Assembly: GCA_023374045.1 (NCBI GenBank)
Contig: CM041777.1
Span: forward strand, 108,341,588-108,405,587
Reading direction: 5' to 3'
Length of the DNA stretch: 64,000 bases
DNA from: Limonium bicolor
Taxonomy: Eukaryota > Streptophyta > Magnoliopsida > Caryophyllales > Plumbaginaceae
Under the pieces are notes generated by a model. It worked only from the letters and a program-made list of their open reading frames with translations, was not told where the DNA came from and made no database searches. Every line of letters starts with the position of its first letter. Within the stretch, counting starts at the first letter, position 1. Both the position numbers and the translations under genes were made by a program. Shown here in pieces: positions 19,938 through 32,400 of this stretch.

Positions 19938-22900
19938 CGAAATACCCCAAACTAATAAAACATGGATTAAACATCTAATCACATTGATTAAGGACTAAAC
20001 ATGCCTTAAAAGTCAACAGAGAACAACAGTGGTCAACACAAAGCAAGATGTTGCACCCTTTGACTGTTTAGGGTAAATAAATACCCAAATGAACTTCTTA
20101 GGACCTAAAAATTTGTCCTAAGCATATTAACACATAACTAAACCTATTACAATTGTTGTACAACACTAAAACATAAAGAACAAGCATTTACATGCTTCAA
20201 GGTCAAGAAGGGCAAAAATGTGCGCTAAGAAAACCTTAAAGGTCTAATGACCTCTAAATGATATAAAATTGGATTCCATGATCAAATTTCATGTAAGGAA
20301 CACAACAAAACTGTTCACAAAGAAAACTAAGCTCAGAAACACCTTGCGACACAAAATGTGCACTAAAATTCCTTAAAGCACGTTTTTTGGGAAAATTGAC
20401 TTTCTGAGTGGGTTTTGAGTGGTGTTAGGCATTGGATTAGACCTTGATATACTAATGTACTATAATGTACCACATTGGAAGGTCTAAATCCAAGATTTCA
20501 AAAAAAATCGAAAATATGGCATTCATTTGTGAATAGTAACCCAAATAGTGCATTTTTAAGCAATATTGACTAAGTATGGTCAATGGTCAATGAATGACCA
20601 CCATTACCCCTTAGAAGTCAGCAGCATGGGAGCATGGAAACATCTCACTCAACTTTGATACAAAATATCCAGCTAATTAAGTGAATCATCATTTACTATT
20701 CCTAAAGTAACATTAATTAACTTATAAGGCAAATTTAGTCTTCTTTACCTCATTTGATTGCTCCCAGCCGACAACACAAATGCCCAACCTCTCTTTTACT
20801 TCTCCAAACCGTGGGTAATACACCAAATACAAAGGAGAACAACAATTGACATAGGTAAGCTTATTAAGCCGCTTTATGTTCATTTTCTTCACAATTCTTT
20901 CATCTTTCCATGGAGCTAAGCATCAACCTTTTCCATCCATGGTTTTAGGTTGTTTTTGGAGGTTAAATGGAGAGCAAATCTCGGCTGTAACAAGGGAAGA
21001 AGGTGGAGAAATCTAATCTTGTTCTTAAGGTATAAAAATGTGCTTTAAGCACTTATCTTTTGATTCCCTTCAAATTCGGTTGTGAAACTCTGTTCCTAGC
21101 CTTATTATCTTCTTCTTAACATACTTATTCAGTTGGTATATCAAGAGCTTCAAGGTATAGCCAGATCCAAGCCAAAAAACACCATTTTAGGCATTTTAAA
21201 CAAGGTAAAAATTGGCCATCTTCTAATCTGAGTTATACCAGTTTAAAGCTTGGTTTTAGTATCTCTTTTGATGCTCTTTAACTTCTGTAAATATAGGCCG
21301 AATACACCTTTGTTTGCCTTGGTATTCTAAGGTAAAATTTACCTTGAAAATTTACATTAAACACTTCTTATGGTTAGATCTTGCTTGGAGACTAATCATG
21401 CCTTAATTTTTGTTTGAAAACATGTAAATAATGTTGTGGAAACTTTATCTCCAAACAGCCGTGGCCAAACAAGGCCTTAACTTGGCAAAAACAAGGTATA
21501 AATCACTTAAACCTTCACTTGGTATATTAATATGTGTTTATACAATGTATATATATTGTGCCGTGAGTGAACAAGGTTTATAGGTCTTATTTTGACCTTA
21601 GGTGATTAAGGAATGGTTTAGTAAATTTTATAACTAATTAATTAACATAATTGTCAAATTTAAGACATTATGTGGAAAATTGGTAAATATGGAAATTATG
21701 TGGTAAGGGCCAAGAGTTTAAAGTACTTTTGGGCATTTATGTGTAATTTATTTTATAAGCTAATGTTTGTAATAAGGCCATGTACTTTAGGCCATTTCAT
21801 TTATGTATTTATAAGGTTTTATTTAAGTTTAGGTGGTATATATGCATTACCGCATATTATAAGGGGTTAAAGTGTAACTAAATTAAATTTGGGGGCTATA
21901 TAATAATAAAGCCGAAAATTAGAGGTTTAAATGAGTTTATATAAAAATTATAAGATTATATAAAGTTTTGGGGTTAAATGGTAATCTCTAGAAAATATGG
22001 GTATAAACCGTAATATATGGATATTGATGGTCAAGGAAATATTAGGTTTTGACCAAATTAGATAAGTTAAATAACTTATTTAAGGTTTTATAATAAGATA
22101 AGTATTTAATTGTAACAATTTTATAACATATGTGGTATATATGTTATTACCGAAAGTTAAGGGTGTAAAATGGTATTATAAACACCCATGGGCTATTAGG
22201 AATTTTTAGGAATTTTTTGGGTTGATTTTGGAATTAAAATAAACTATGTATAATATATAGTTATTATGTCATTATGACACTTTGGAATAAAAGATGGGGT
22301 GGAAATGTAAAATACCGAAACTATATGTTTGGTAAGGGTAATTATAACCCTTAGGTGAGATTTGGTGATTTTTAGAATTATATAAGGGTATTTAATAAGA
22401 TATATGTATAATATATAGTTTTAATGATATTATAAAACTATATGTTATAAAGTGGGCCAAATGGCAAATATAGAAACTTGGTGGGTCTGTTCGGAATTTT
22501 ACAAAAATATAACCATAGGTTATACCATTTTATAAGTTAAAAATGTTATATTATATGATATATATAACATGGTATAAATTATGGGATGGTTTTGTAAATA
22601 AAGGAAACTATGGATTATGAAAAAGAATAAGGTTTTTATATGGTGCCCATGCGGGAATATTAAATAGTTTTGTATAAAAACTATAGGTTATAAATTAAAG
22701 GAAATAAAATATCATATTATATGATATTAGTATATGGTATAACATTACATAATGTTATGGGGTCAAAATGGAATTTAAATAAAATAAGGTGCTGTACCGA
22801 ATTATAAGAGATTGGGAAATGAATTTTAGACTATGGTCTACTATGTTATAACAATGGTATTAAGGTGGTTTTAATGGATTAATATAAGTAAGGATATTCA

Positions 22901-25141
22901 AATTAAATAATGTGACAAACTATAAATAAATAAGATTTATAAACTAAGGTATTTATTGAATAAACCTTAGGAGTTGTAATTATACAACATAAATTGTTAC
23001 ATAATATTAGGATAATAATCTTAATATAAGTTGTATAATATAATACAACTAATGGGAATAATCATCTAATACAAGATGATAAAATGTAACATATAATGTA
23101 AGAGTTTTATAACTCATGGAACTTACCTATATTGGTAAATATATACATATACAAGAATAATGTATATAAGGATGGATATATATTATGGTTGGAAACCATA
23201 TAATATAATGGTGGTGGTTTTACAAAAAAAATAGTTACAAACTATATGTTATGGGTTTTTGAATGCAAATATAGTTTGCTAAGATAATGGATTATATAAT
23301 ACAATGTATTATAATGGATGGTGGGAAAAATAATACAATATAATATAATAATGCATGCATACATGCAACTATAGCTTATATACCTAAATTTAATGGTGGA
23401 TAAGATTAAAGGAATATAAGGAATTAAACTTAACAGTCGAAATATTTTGACATGCGAGTTTTAGTAACAAGCCGACTGGTTTAGAGAAACCCGTAACAAT
23501 TAACTGTAGAAATCCGGGGATGAACTGTCGGGGTTACCAGTTATTCGGAAATACCGGATTTAGTTAGTCATGGAGACTGACTTATAGTTTATTACCGTTT
23601 AGATCATACTTCAAACGAGGACGCTTAACGAGCTAGTGGTCTACACTGCGCATCCTAGGTCTTGGTGAACGGTATGTAAAGGAGTTTGATCTGGGTTGTC
23701 CTAAGGACTTCCTTGGGCTCGGATTTGGATGATATAACTTGTGTGTTATATGTTTTGGATACATGTATGTGATGATGGGTGTTACTGCATTAATTATTTA
23801 TGCACGAGCGTTCTACGGGACTAACACTACGTCGACTATAGATCGACTTATATAAAATACATATACGTTATTGTGATGACATGACGGTTACTTGATATAA
23901 TACCATAGTATTAATATTAAGTATATGGCAACCTAAGTAAAACACTTAGGAATGAGTCACGACATTATCGGTCTCTAGAGCATGGATCTCGAACATGAAT
24001 ATAACCTAGATTACTTCTAGGTATGCGTGAGACCCATTGGGCAGCTAATTAATAATTATATTCTCCATAAGACTAAGAGCATATCTTAAACATTGTGAGA
24101 GAGAGATGATATGAGTTGAGGTGAGGAATCCCGGTAGTTTACGAACTACTTGGTTGCGCATTTGTGATCACTGAGGGGTTCCCGATTGGGTTCCGCTCCA
24201 GGTTTATACCCAACGAGCCCTATTTGGATCGTGGGTCAGGTGGCTACGGCCTTTTATACGGACGTCTTACGAGACAAAAGAGAATAGTCTGGGGCCTCCG
24301 GACCTTTGGCGAAATGAGCACCTTTGTGTGTACGGGAGGACTACTGTCCATGGTGAGGTTATCGGGTTGTCTTAACATGACGCCCAACTGGTATTAATTA
24401 AACATGTTGGATGGGGCCTTAAAAGGTAAAGGTAAATTAACTATGGAAACTGTACGCTACGGTGATTGTACATTGTACATTATACTGCTATTATTTCGAT
24501 ATGTTCGATATACAATTGTTGTGTGTAATATTAAATGAATGTTTGGATTGGATGAATGGTTAAGTGTTATGAATGTTTGGATGGATGATTATGTATATTT
24601 ATGCATATATATTACAGTATTGATTATATCTGTAAAATGGAAAAGCATGAAACCAATCTAATAATAAGATGGTTAAAATGACTAAGTGACCATTAGGGTC
24701 CAGGCCCGGCATACTCAACGTCTATCGCTCATACTACACCATTATGCAGGTTGTTGATTATTGTCGAAGTCGAAGTGCGGGAACAGGGTAATTAGAGTTT
24801 ATTTTTTATTACCGCACAGGGAGTTATTTGTATAGCGATGTCAGACTGGTGAAATGTATTATGGTACAGTTGTGTATATTTGAGATTGGGTAGACGCTCA
24901 CTTGTCGACGTTTATGGTTTATGGACTTAGTATGATGTATAGGAGTTTTCTCGTTATCACGGCGGTTAGCAGTTTGTTTATGTTGGTTGTTGGATATAGT
25001 TTGGCTTCGTTGCTCGCATGGGCGAGTAATGGCCGGTGACACCCGAGTGAGTATTGTTGTTGTTATTATTTCTTCCGCTGTAAGACGTTTTATTTATTGC
25101 TACGTGAGAGATTATTACGTGTTTAAGGAGGGGGTGTTACA
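19938..25141 (+). repeat. 5' LTR (5.2 kb) of chromovirus
   Basis: This LTR is AT-rich in its middle (21500-23450) and less so toward the end. It is collinear with 33651-38885 apart from substitutions and small indels. One 26 bp hairpin sequence is missing here (see 35757-35782). A 77-codon ORF at 24164-24397 is repeated at 37909-38142, but its differences are mostly amino-acid changing, so I do not call it a gene. Confidence 0.92.
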
Positions 25142-25145
25142 AAAG

Positions 25146-25172
25146 TGGTATCAGAGCGGAGTACCGCTCTGA
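25146..25172 (+). other. Primer-binding site (tRNA-iMet) within a hairpin
   Basis: TGGTATCAGAGC (25146-25157) starts four bases after the LTR end and is the standard complement of the initiator-Met tRNA 3' end. TCAGAGCGG (25151-25159) pairs perfectly with CCGCTCTGA (25164-25172) across a 4-base loop, so the distal half of the primer site lies in a 9 bp stem. About 200 bp of non-coding leader follow before gag. Confidence 0.8.
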
Positions 25173-25374
25173 TGACGAGAAAATAGGTTAAGACAGTGAG
25201 CTTAGGACTTGGGAAATTACGGGAAACGTTTGTGAGGTATGAGACGATTCGTCTTAAAGGATATAGTGTTTAGTAACGCAAATTGTGTGATATATTGGCC
25301 TTTAAAGGCAATTCAATATCTACTGGTTGTGTACGGTAAATTACCGAGTAGTTATGTGACATACTGTACTACAG

Positions 25375-26732
25375 ATGTCTGGGGGAACTAGAAGGCGTGG
25401 TACTGGTAGAGGTGGAGGCGGTGACCTCGTGATTCCAGGAGTCGCTGAGACGATTGCTGCCGTTCTCGCACAGCTTGGTACTCAGATAGGAGGAGCACCA
25501 GCCCACCCGCCACAGCCCAAGGAAACGAACTGGCTGAAGTCAGTTAGCGAGACCCGACCACCTACATATTTTGGGGATCTAGACCCCGTAGCCTTGGAGC
25601 GTTTCATTGTTGAACATGAGAAGGCCTACGAAGCTTTGCAAGTACCTGCCGACCAGAAGGTCGTCATTGCTGCTTTCCATCTGAAGGATGCAGCCAGCAC
25701 TTGGTGGAGGTTGGTCAAGGACCATCACATGGCTATACCCGACTTTTCGTGGGTTGCTTTTGTCGAGTTGCTGAGGGGGAAGTACTACCCGGCGCATCTC
25801 AAGCAGAAGAAGCGCCATGAGTTTGAAACATTATCCCAGGGAGGTCTGACCGTGGATGAGTACTATGCTAGATTCATTGGTCTGCTGGACTTTATCCCCG
25901 GAGTTGATTACTCAGAGACCGTAAAGGTCGAGAAGTTCCGGGGGGATTGTTGTTTCGCATCCAGATGGCGATGAGTGCTACCCTCTACACTACCATACAG
26001 GTATTAACAGGAAATCCATAAATTCTTTACTTACTACATTACCGATTAAGTTTGTGAGGACTTACCAATGAGATTCCAGGAGTGTTATGATGCTGCCTCG
26101 AGGACGGAGCTGATGCTCCAGACTCTCGGGGCCAAGAAGAGGAAGAACCCTGAGGGAGAGTCTGAGGGTGGAGGAGCATCTCCAGGCGATAGCCAGAAGA
26201 AGGGAAAGTAAGGACTTATCCCATTCTAAACTACTTATCATATTAAATACCTTATGAATGCTGACCCGAAACCTTAAACAGGAAATTCTTTCAAAAGAAA
26301 GGGCAGCAGGGTCACCAGGGAGCGAAGGGGAAAGAGCCCGTCCTTCGGTTGACCGGCCCAGCTATAGATGCTCAGCCTCTAAGATCTGCACCTCCTAAGG
26401 GTGAGAACACCTACCTCTTAGATTCAATTGTGACCTTAACCCTTATATCATCAGATTGTAACTTAAACTAAATATCATTAGGCATCGGACAGTCCCAGCG
26501 CCATTTCTATTGCAAGCGTTGTGGGAAGGACCATCCTGGGGTCGACTGCAATGGCCGCAAAGTTGAGTGTCGGAGTTGCAAGAAAGAGGGCCACTGGGAG
26601 TTCGAGTGCTGGATGAACCCTGAGAGCCGTAACTATAGGCCACCAAGGACTACTCAGAACACCTTAGTTGGAGGATCTGGAGTACCACGAGGCGGTCAAG
26701 ATGGCCAGACATCTACTGATGCTGGAGCCTAG
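25375..26732 (+). pseudogene. gag: Chromovirus gag with three GT-AG introns
   Basis: Exon 1 (25375-26000) encodes a Gly/Arg-rich start, PPTYFGDLDPVALERFI, STWWRLVKDHH and FVELLRGKYYP, the retrotransposon gag core. It has a one-base loss in the G run near 25940, which shifts the frame 60 bases before its end. Exon 2 is 26080-26207, exon 3 26282-26400 and exon 4 26482-26732. They are separated by AT-rich segments of 79, 74 and 81 bp, each starting GT (GTATTA, GTAAGG, GTGAGA) and ending AG, with phases 0, 2 and 1 that agree exactly. Exon 4 has two zinc knuckles, CKRCGKDHPGVDC and CRSCKKEGHWEFEC, and stops at TAG. Each intron contains stop codons. Gag packages the element's RNA. Confidence 0.8.
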
Positions 26733-29032
26733 AGAGGCAAAGGGAGTAGATAGGGTGTGAGTACCCTGAACTCCGTGAGACCGCTGGTGGAAGACTTTTG
26801 CTTACTATGTTGTGTACTTACCTTGGATATTAAACAGACTTATGTTATTAGTATGTGGGAGTGTGTTAGTAACCACTCGCCTTTTGTGTATGACTTTTGA
26901 GACTAGTTATGTGGACTCGATACGAGTAACCTTGGAAACTTGACGGATTATATATATGAACAGAATGTTAATGCTTACATTATCATGTAGCCATACTCGA
27001 CGACGCAGAGTCAATGAGACTAGTAATTACTAAACCGATATTTCTACCTGCATGGCGCACTTGCTATTGCAAGCGCTATGACAAGTAAACCACTGAAATT
27101 TCCATCTGCCTTGCGCACTTGACAGAGCAAGTGCTACAACTGCAGCTGCAGCTACAACTGCTACAACTACTTTTTCTTATTTATTATTATTCTTTATTAT
27201 ATATATACCAAAATTTTCATATTTTCCATACAAACCTTAAGATTAGAAACCTATGCAACCTTGGGAAGACTGTTAGTCCGACCACTGCAACTGAAGAAAT
27301 TATACAGCTACTGTGATTGTAAACCACACCAGTTTAATTATTCGAGAATTTTTCAGACAGGGCTTATTAGCCAAACACCATCAGTGTATACCCGCATTTA
27401 ATGCTAATCACTACTAGTGATGAATGTTTAGTCCTTATGGACAAGCATACCCTTTGTAGATGCACCACCGTCAGTGAGGATGGTTGGGAAGTGAGGAGCC
27501 AAGTTGCTCAAGCTATTATGCAATCTGCAATATATCCAATTAAACGGATGAGGGAATGAATATGAACTATGGATGAGATGTAATCATGATAAACAAGGAG
27601 GAAAGTAATATGTGATGTACTCATTGAGATCGAGACAGGAGAACCAATTTCGCTAAATATAGCATGAATTTTACTTACACCGAGCTGAAAAACGCCGACT
27701 TATGGCACGAATTACCACTGATGCCACTAGGGCAATAGCACTTATTACAAGATAACCGACAACAGGAACTAATAAAAAAAAAGGATATCCATCAATGGGA
27801 GATTGACAACAGAATACTTCACAATACCCGTGTGACAGACATTACCAGTTTACTAAACGAGACATGGGACGACCGCACTCTGATAGGAGCATGTGGGCCT
27901 GACAGACTTATTTATGAGTTAGTGGGGTAAGTATTAATGTATCAGTACGGTACCCCATGCAAGTAGACAAGTAGTGTTAGGAACACGAGAAGTAGTCAAC
28001 TCCATACTAAGGACAGTAAAGCAGATTACCTCGAAGATGGACGAGAATAGCCGCAGTTAAACCAACGGGCTAGAGAAATCAAGAACTTTCAACAGAGAGC
28101 AGTAGACAGTATACAGTGAAGACAGGGAAATATTTCAAGGACAGGAAACTGAAGGAAAGAAACATGAAAACCCATTATGGATGAATATTATGTAGAATCC
28201 TTATAAGGATCGAGCAAATTCTTGCAATTCAGAGGAAATCTACCAGATAATGTGGACATAAACGCGTGACTACGCAATGATGAGAGACAAAGCTAATATA
28301 CTAGCAGATACCTTAAGCAAGGAACAACGGACTTTGGAATATACCACTCACATGATAATTCGTTCATCTTATCTGTTTGACTCATTAGATATTAGCTGCT
28401 GAGAGTTTACGCTTCTGCACTCTGTAGGACTGAGTGTTTTGGTACTGCACTTGAGTGGTTATTAATCTAATGGGAATACTGGAAGATGCAATGGATATCA
28501 ACACGAGTGTGTATCAAAGAACTACAACAGTGTGTTACTCCGGAACAAACCACCAGGAGACATGGATGACAAACATCATCTTTGTGGACATATAGGCTGG
28601 TACGTCTTAGTATTACAAAGACAAGTGCAAAAGAGCACTAAGTACTAACAATGGCCGATGTCATACTACACCTCAAGCTGAATATCAGTGACAGAAGACA
28701 CACACATGTACGCTAGTGATCCAAGAGTGGATACACAGCAAAGGAAAAAGGCAAACTGAGCCTATGTTCATGGGTCTGCACCTCAGTACGGAGCGAGTGG
28801 GCCCATTAGGACAAACTAGGGAGAGAGCATAAATAGATCAGTGCCTCACCCTTTATGTATTGTGGAGCCCGGTAGTGCTAGAGTCATACCCGTCTCTCTG
28901 ACATGAGGAAAATCCACGAGTTGGAGAACTCTATGAGAGCCAGGTATCCAGCGCTCCTTGTTGAGCGGCTTTTGTATACTTGTGGGGTACGGGGGCGTAA
29001 CCCTTTTTAAGGGGGATAGAGCCTCTTGGCTA
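26733..29032 (+). pseudogene. Eroded pol region of chromovirus
   Basis: No long ORF remains. Two weak anchors are visible. At 28275-28325 the frame DKANILADTLSKEQR recalls the RNase H end of gypsy elements (GKANVVADALSRK). At about 28895-28975, TSW and MRARYPAL, in two neighbouring frames, recall the end of a chromodomain (TWE..., M..KYP.LF). GGGGGCGTAACCCTTTTTAA at 28990 resembles the hairpin-plus-purine end of such elements. 27030-27160 has a local repeat of GCGCACTTG. Protease, RT and integrase are not recognisable. Large deletions or many short exons are both possible. The plus-strand ORF at 27119-27316 lies in low-complexity sequence. Confidence 0.35.
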
Positions 29033-29199
29033 TGCACGTGTGTGCACTAAGTTTTGTTGTTTGGTATGCATGGCATACAATGAATTGGTGGTGTGCGGGG
29101 CACACGAGGTTTTGTTGGTTATGTTTGGTACGTGGGGCGTACGTTGTTGGTTTGTTTGTGTGTGATGCGCACTTGTATGTATGTATCTTATGAGATACT
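29033..29199 (+). repeat. Run of five or six short perfect hairpins
   Basis: Separate stem-loops follow one another: TGCAC/GTGCA (29033-29046), TATGC/GCATA (29065-29077), GTGTGC/GCACAC (29091-29105), GTACG/CGTAC (29128-29142), GTG-G/C-CAC near 29159-29171 and TATCT/AGATA (29186-29199). Loops are 3-5 bases and the linkers are G/T-rich. They lie between a polypurine-like tract and the insertion point of the solo LTR, in the 3' untranslated part of the chromovirus. Confidence 0.55.
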
Positions 29200-29420
29200 T
29201 GTTTGAATGTTGTATTTACACCCATGTGTGTAGTACCTTTCTTATGCTACTTGTGATATATATATATATATAGATTGCTTTGTAGAATGGTTACAATGGT
29301 ATCTCCTAGATACGAAATGAATCATTAGATATGGAATGTGCACGATGGTATGTATGGACACCTCGGGGAGGTTATCAGGGCTTGTAGAATTGATAGGAAT
29401 TAATGGTGCTTATGGATCAC

Positions 29421-32400
29421 TGAAATACCCCGTAAAAAACAGTGATTAATTAGGCTAATATATTTTTAAAGGCTTAATTACACTTAAATAAATACGAGGG
29501 AACAAATCCTGAAGAAAACGGACCTTTAAATGGTGTTAAAAGCATAAACGAACCTTAAAGCGCGTTTTCGAGGAAACCAGGAAAACGTGGCTTTTAAACG
29601 GGGTCAAATAGACTCGTAACAGTTTTGGTAAACTAAATAGTCACTAATAAATATTAGTGGAGCTTTAGAACCAATAAAATTTAAACGAGAAAATTCCGGG
29701 AAACGGGTACCGGTTAGTGAAAACTGTAACAACCGGTAAGTTGTGGGGTAAGAGTACAAATAAAGAAACTTAGTGTGTCCACTTTTGTAAATAAAAGTTG
29801 AAAAATCTGTAGATGGGTGTGTGTGGGCCGATTTATTAAGCCCTCCCCCTCTCTTTATTGTTCCTAATGCACTAGTGGACAAAAGAAATAAACAAAAGCA
29901 AATAAAACTCTCTCTCCTCACTCCCCTCACCCTCACTCACGCATCTCTCTCCTCTCTTTCTCTATTTTCCTCCATTCTCTTCTTCTACCCTGCGACAAGC
30001 ATGGAGTTTTGAAGCCCCCACTAAACTCTTCACTTCTCTCCTCTCTTTGAGTACCCAAATCTCCTCCAAATGCAATAAAAATTACACCACTAGAATCCCC
30101 TTGCAAAGGAGAACATTTTCATCCTTTCAAAAACTCAAAAGCTCTACTTTCGTTTTTGTGGGTGTTCACCATTTGGAGATTTGAAGCCACCATTAGAAGC
30201 ACCTTCACCTCCTTATTATCTTGAGGTAAAAAGTAGTTCGAAAATCCATCGTTTCTAGCCCTCATTAGCATTTTAAGAATTTTCAGTTTTTGAATGCTTC
30301 TTCCTTGTTGCTTCAGCCGATTTTGGCTCCCTCTTGGGCTAGAAATATTGTCCTCTTGCTAGTCAAGAACTTCATCTACTCATTGGAAGGTAACACTCTT
30401 TTCTAAACCCTAAAACTTAAATTCTAGGGTTAGTATAAAATGGATGCTAAATTGGTATTGTGTATTGGTATGGGTTGTAGCACTTGGTGTGTGAACCTCA
30501 TTGAAACCGAGAGCAAGGAGAAAGAAAGAGGAAAAGAAGAAGAGGAAAGGAAAGAAAGAAACTAGCAAGTCAAGGTAATGCTCTTACCTTGGGATAGTGT
30601 GTATTGCATTGTAACAGTTTTTGAGTAAGTAAAATGAGTAATGTAATCGAGTAATGAGTAGTAGTAATGTAGTAGTGTATTGGAGAAGAGAATGTAACAG
30701 TTTTTGAAGTTTTAAATGATGTTTAAAACTTGGGAAAACATTGGGTAGTGAATGTGTGTGTGTGCAGAATTTTATGTTGTTGTAGTAGTGTTAGAATTGT
30801 GAGTATAATGTATTGTGTAACAGGTTGAGAGAATGAGTATGTGTGAGCTGAAATAGTGTGTGGAGAATGTTAAGAATATAGGGGAGACTATGCCCAAATT
30901 GGTGTAGAAAGATGAGGACTTAAGTTGTGTAAGAAGAGGAAGTATTTGGAGAGTTTAAAAGGAGTGTTTTGTAGTTTGTAACAGATTTTGAAAGAGGTAT
31001 GTTAAGGGAATGGAACTAGGATGTGAGTGATGTATTTTGGATGCTAGGAATAGCATTAGTTGAGGGAGTATTGGTGTGTAAGAGTGGAGATGAAAATCTG
31101 TAGCATATGAGGAGAGAACAAAATCTGTAGCATAAGGTATAAGGGAAGAAACAAGGGGAGTGTTGAGTTGGAACTTGAGAAATTTTGTGTATAAATAAGC
31201 ATAGGATTGTGTAATGTATTAAGGAATGAATTAGCATGATTTAGAGTGTCTAAATAGTACTAAAACATGTTAGGATCCATGTAGGATGAGTGGGGAAACA
31301 ATGGGTGAAATTGGGAAAAAAAATAAATCTGTAGCAATGTTCTGGAACCGTCCGACCCAGCGTCTGGATCGGACGTGGGTCGGACATGGCTTAAATAACG
31401 AGAATCAAACTTTCTGGAACCGTCCGACCCAGAACCGTGAGTCGGACGTGGGTCGGACGGGCCTTGATAATCGACAAGAAATCTTTCTGGAATGGTCCGA
31501 CCCAGGGCCGTGAGTCGGACGTGGGTCGGACGGGCAAAAATTTTCTTCATCGAAGTTTCTGACTTCGTCCGACCCAGAGGTTGGGTCGGACGTGGGTCGG
31601 ACATGGCTTGGATGACAAAATCGAAACTTTCTGGAATGGTCCGACCCAGAGGGTATGGGTCGGACGGAATAGTGCTGGGTCAGACGAGAGTAATTTCAGA
31701 GGACGAAAACCTACTGGAATGGTCCGACCCAGGGTTGGGTCGGACGGTGGGTCGGACGGCCCAAACACTTACAAAAAAAAAATGTTTTAACTATGACTAT
31801 AGTAATCATATATACACATATATATGCCTATATACCTATATGCATATATATGTAGTAATACACCATTGATGAAGTAATAATGGTAAGGAAGTAAGTAATT
31901 TTGTAAGAAAACAAGTTTATGAAGTAGTAAAGGAAAGAATGGTTTTGTAACCAAGTAAGAAAGTAATGGAGTAGTAAGTATGCATTGAAAATATCAATGA
32001 AGGAGTAAGTAGATCAATAATAGATCATTGATCGTACTACTTCATGTATGTATAGGAATCCCATAGTTGAGCTCCAAAGGAACCGGTAGTACCCTACGAC
32101 GGTGAACGGTATGATTTCCTCATGCCTTGTATCCTAACCTGGTTACCCCGATTTGTGTGTTTATGTGATCACCAACAAGATAAATGCATGAATCGGATTT
32201 ATATTGCACTTACATGTGTTTGAACTATATTGTTCTTGTTTTATACTCTTGAACATTTAGTTTGTATAATTCATGAAATGAATGATTGGAAATGAAGTGT
32301 ATGTGTAAGTATGAGTACTTGTGTATGTATGTATGTATGGAAGTAAGTATGGACTTCTACTAATTCCTAACAACCTAACTCCTAACATGAGTATTGAGTA

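Noticed and set aside
24164..24397. A 77-codon ORF present in both 5.2 kb LTRs (also 37909-38142)
   Set aside because: The two copies differ at eight sites by eye and six of them change the amino acid, so there is no sign of protein-level selection. Both copies exist because the LTR is duplicated.
29604..29936. Minus-strand 110-codon ORF with a hydrophobic start
   Set aside because: It lies within the solo LTR opposite a CT-rich leader and has no homology that I recognise.
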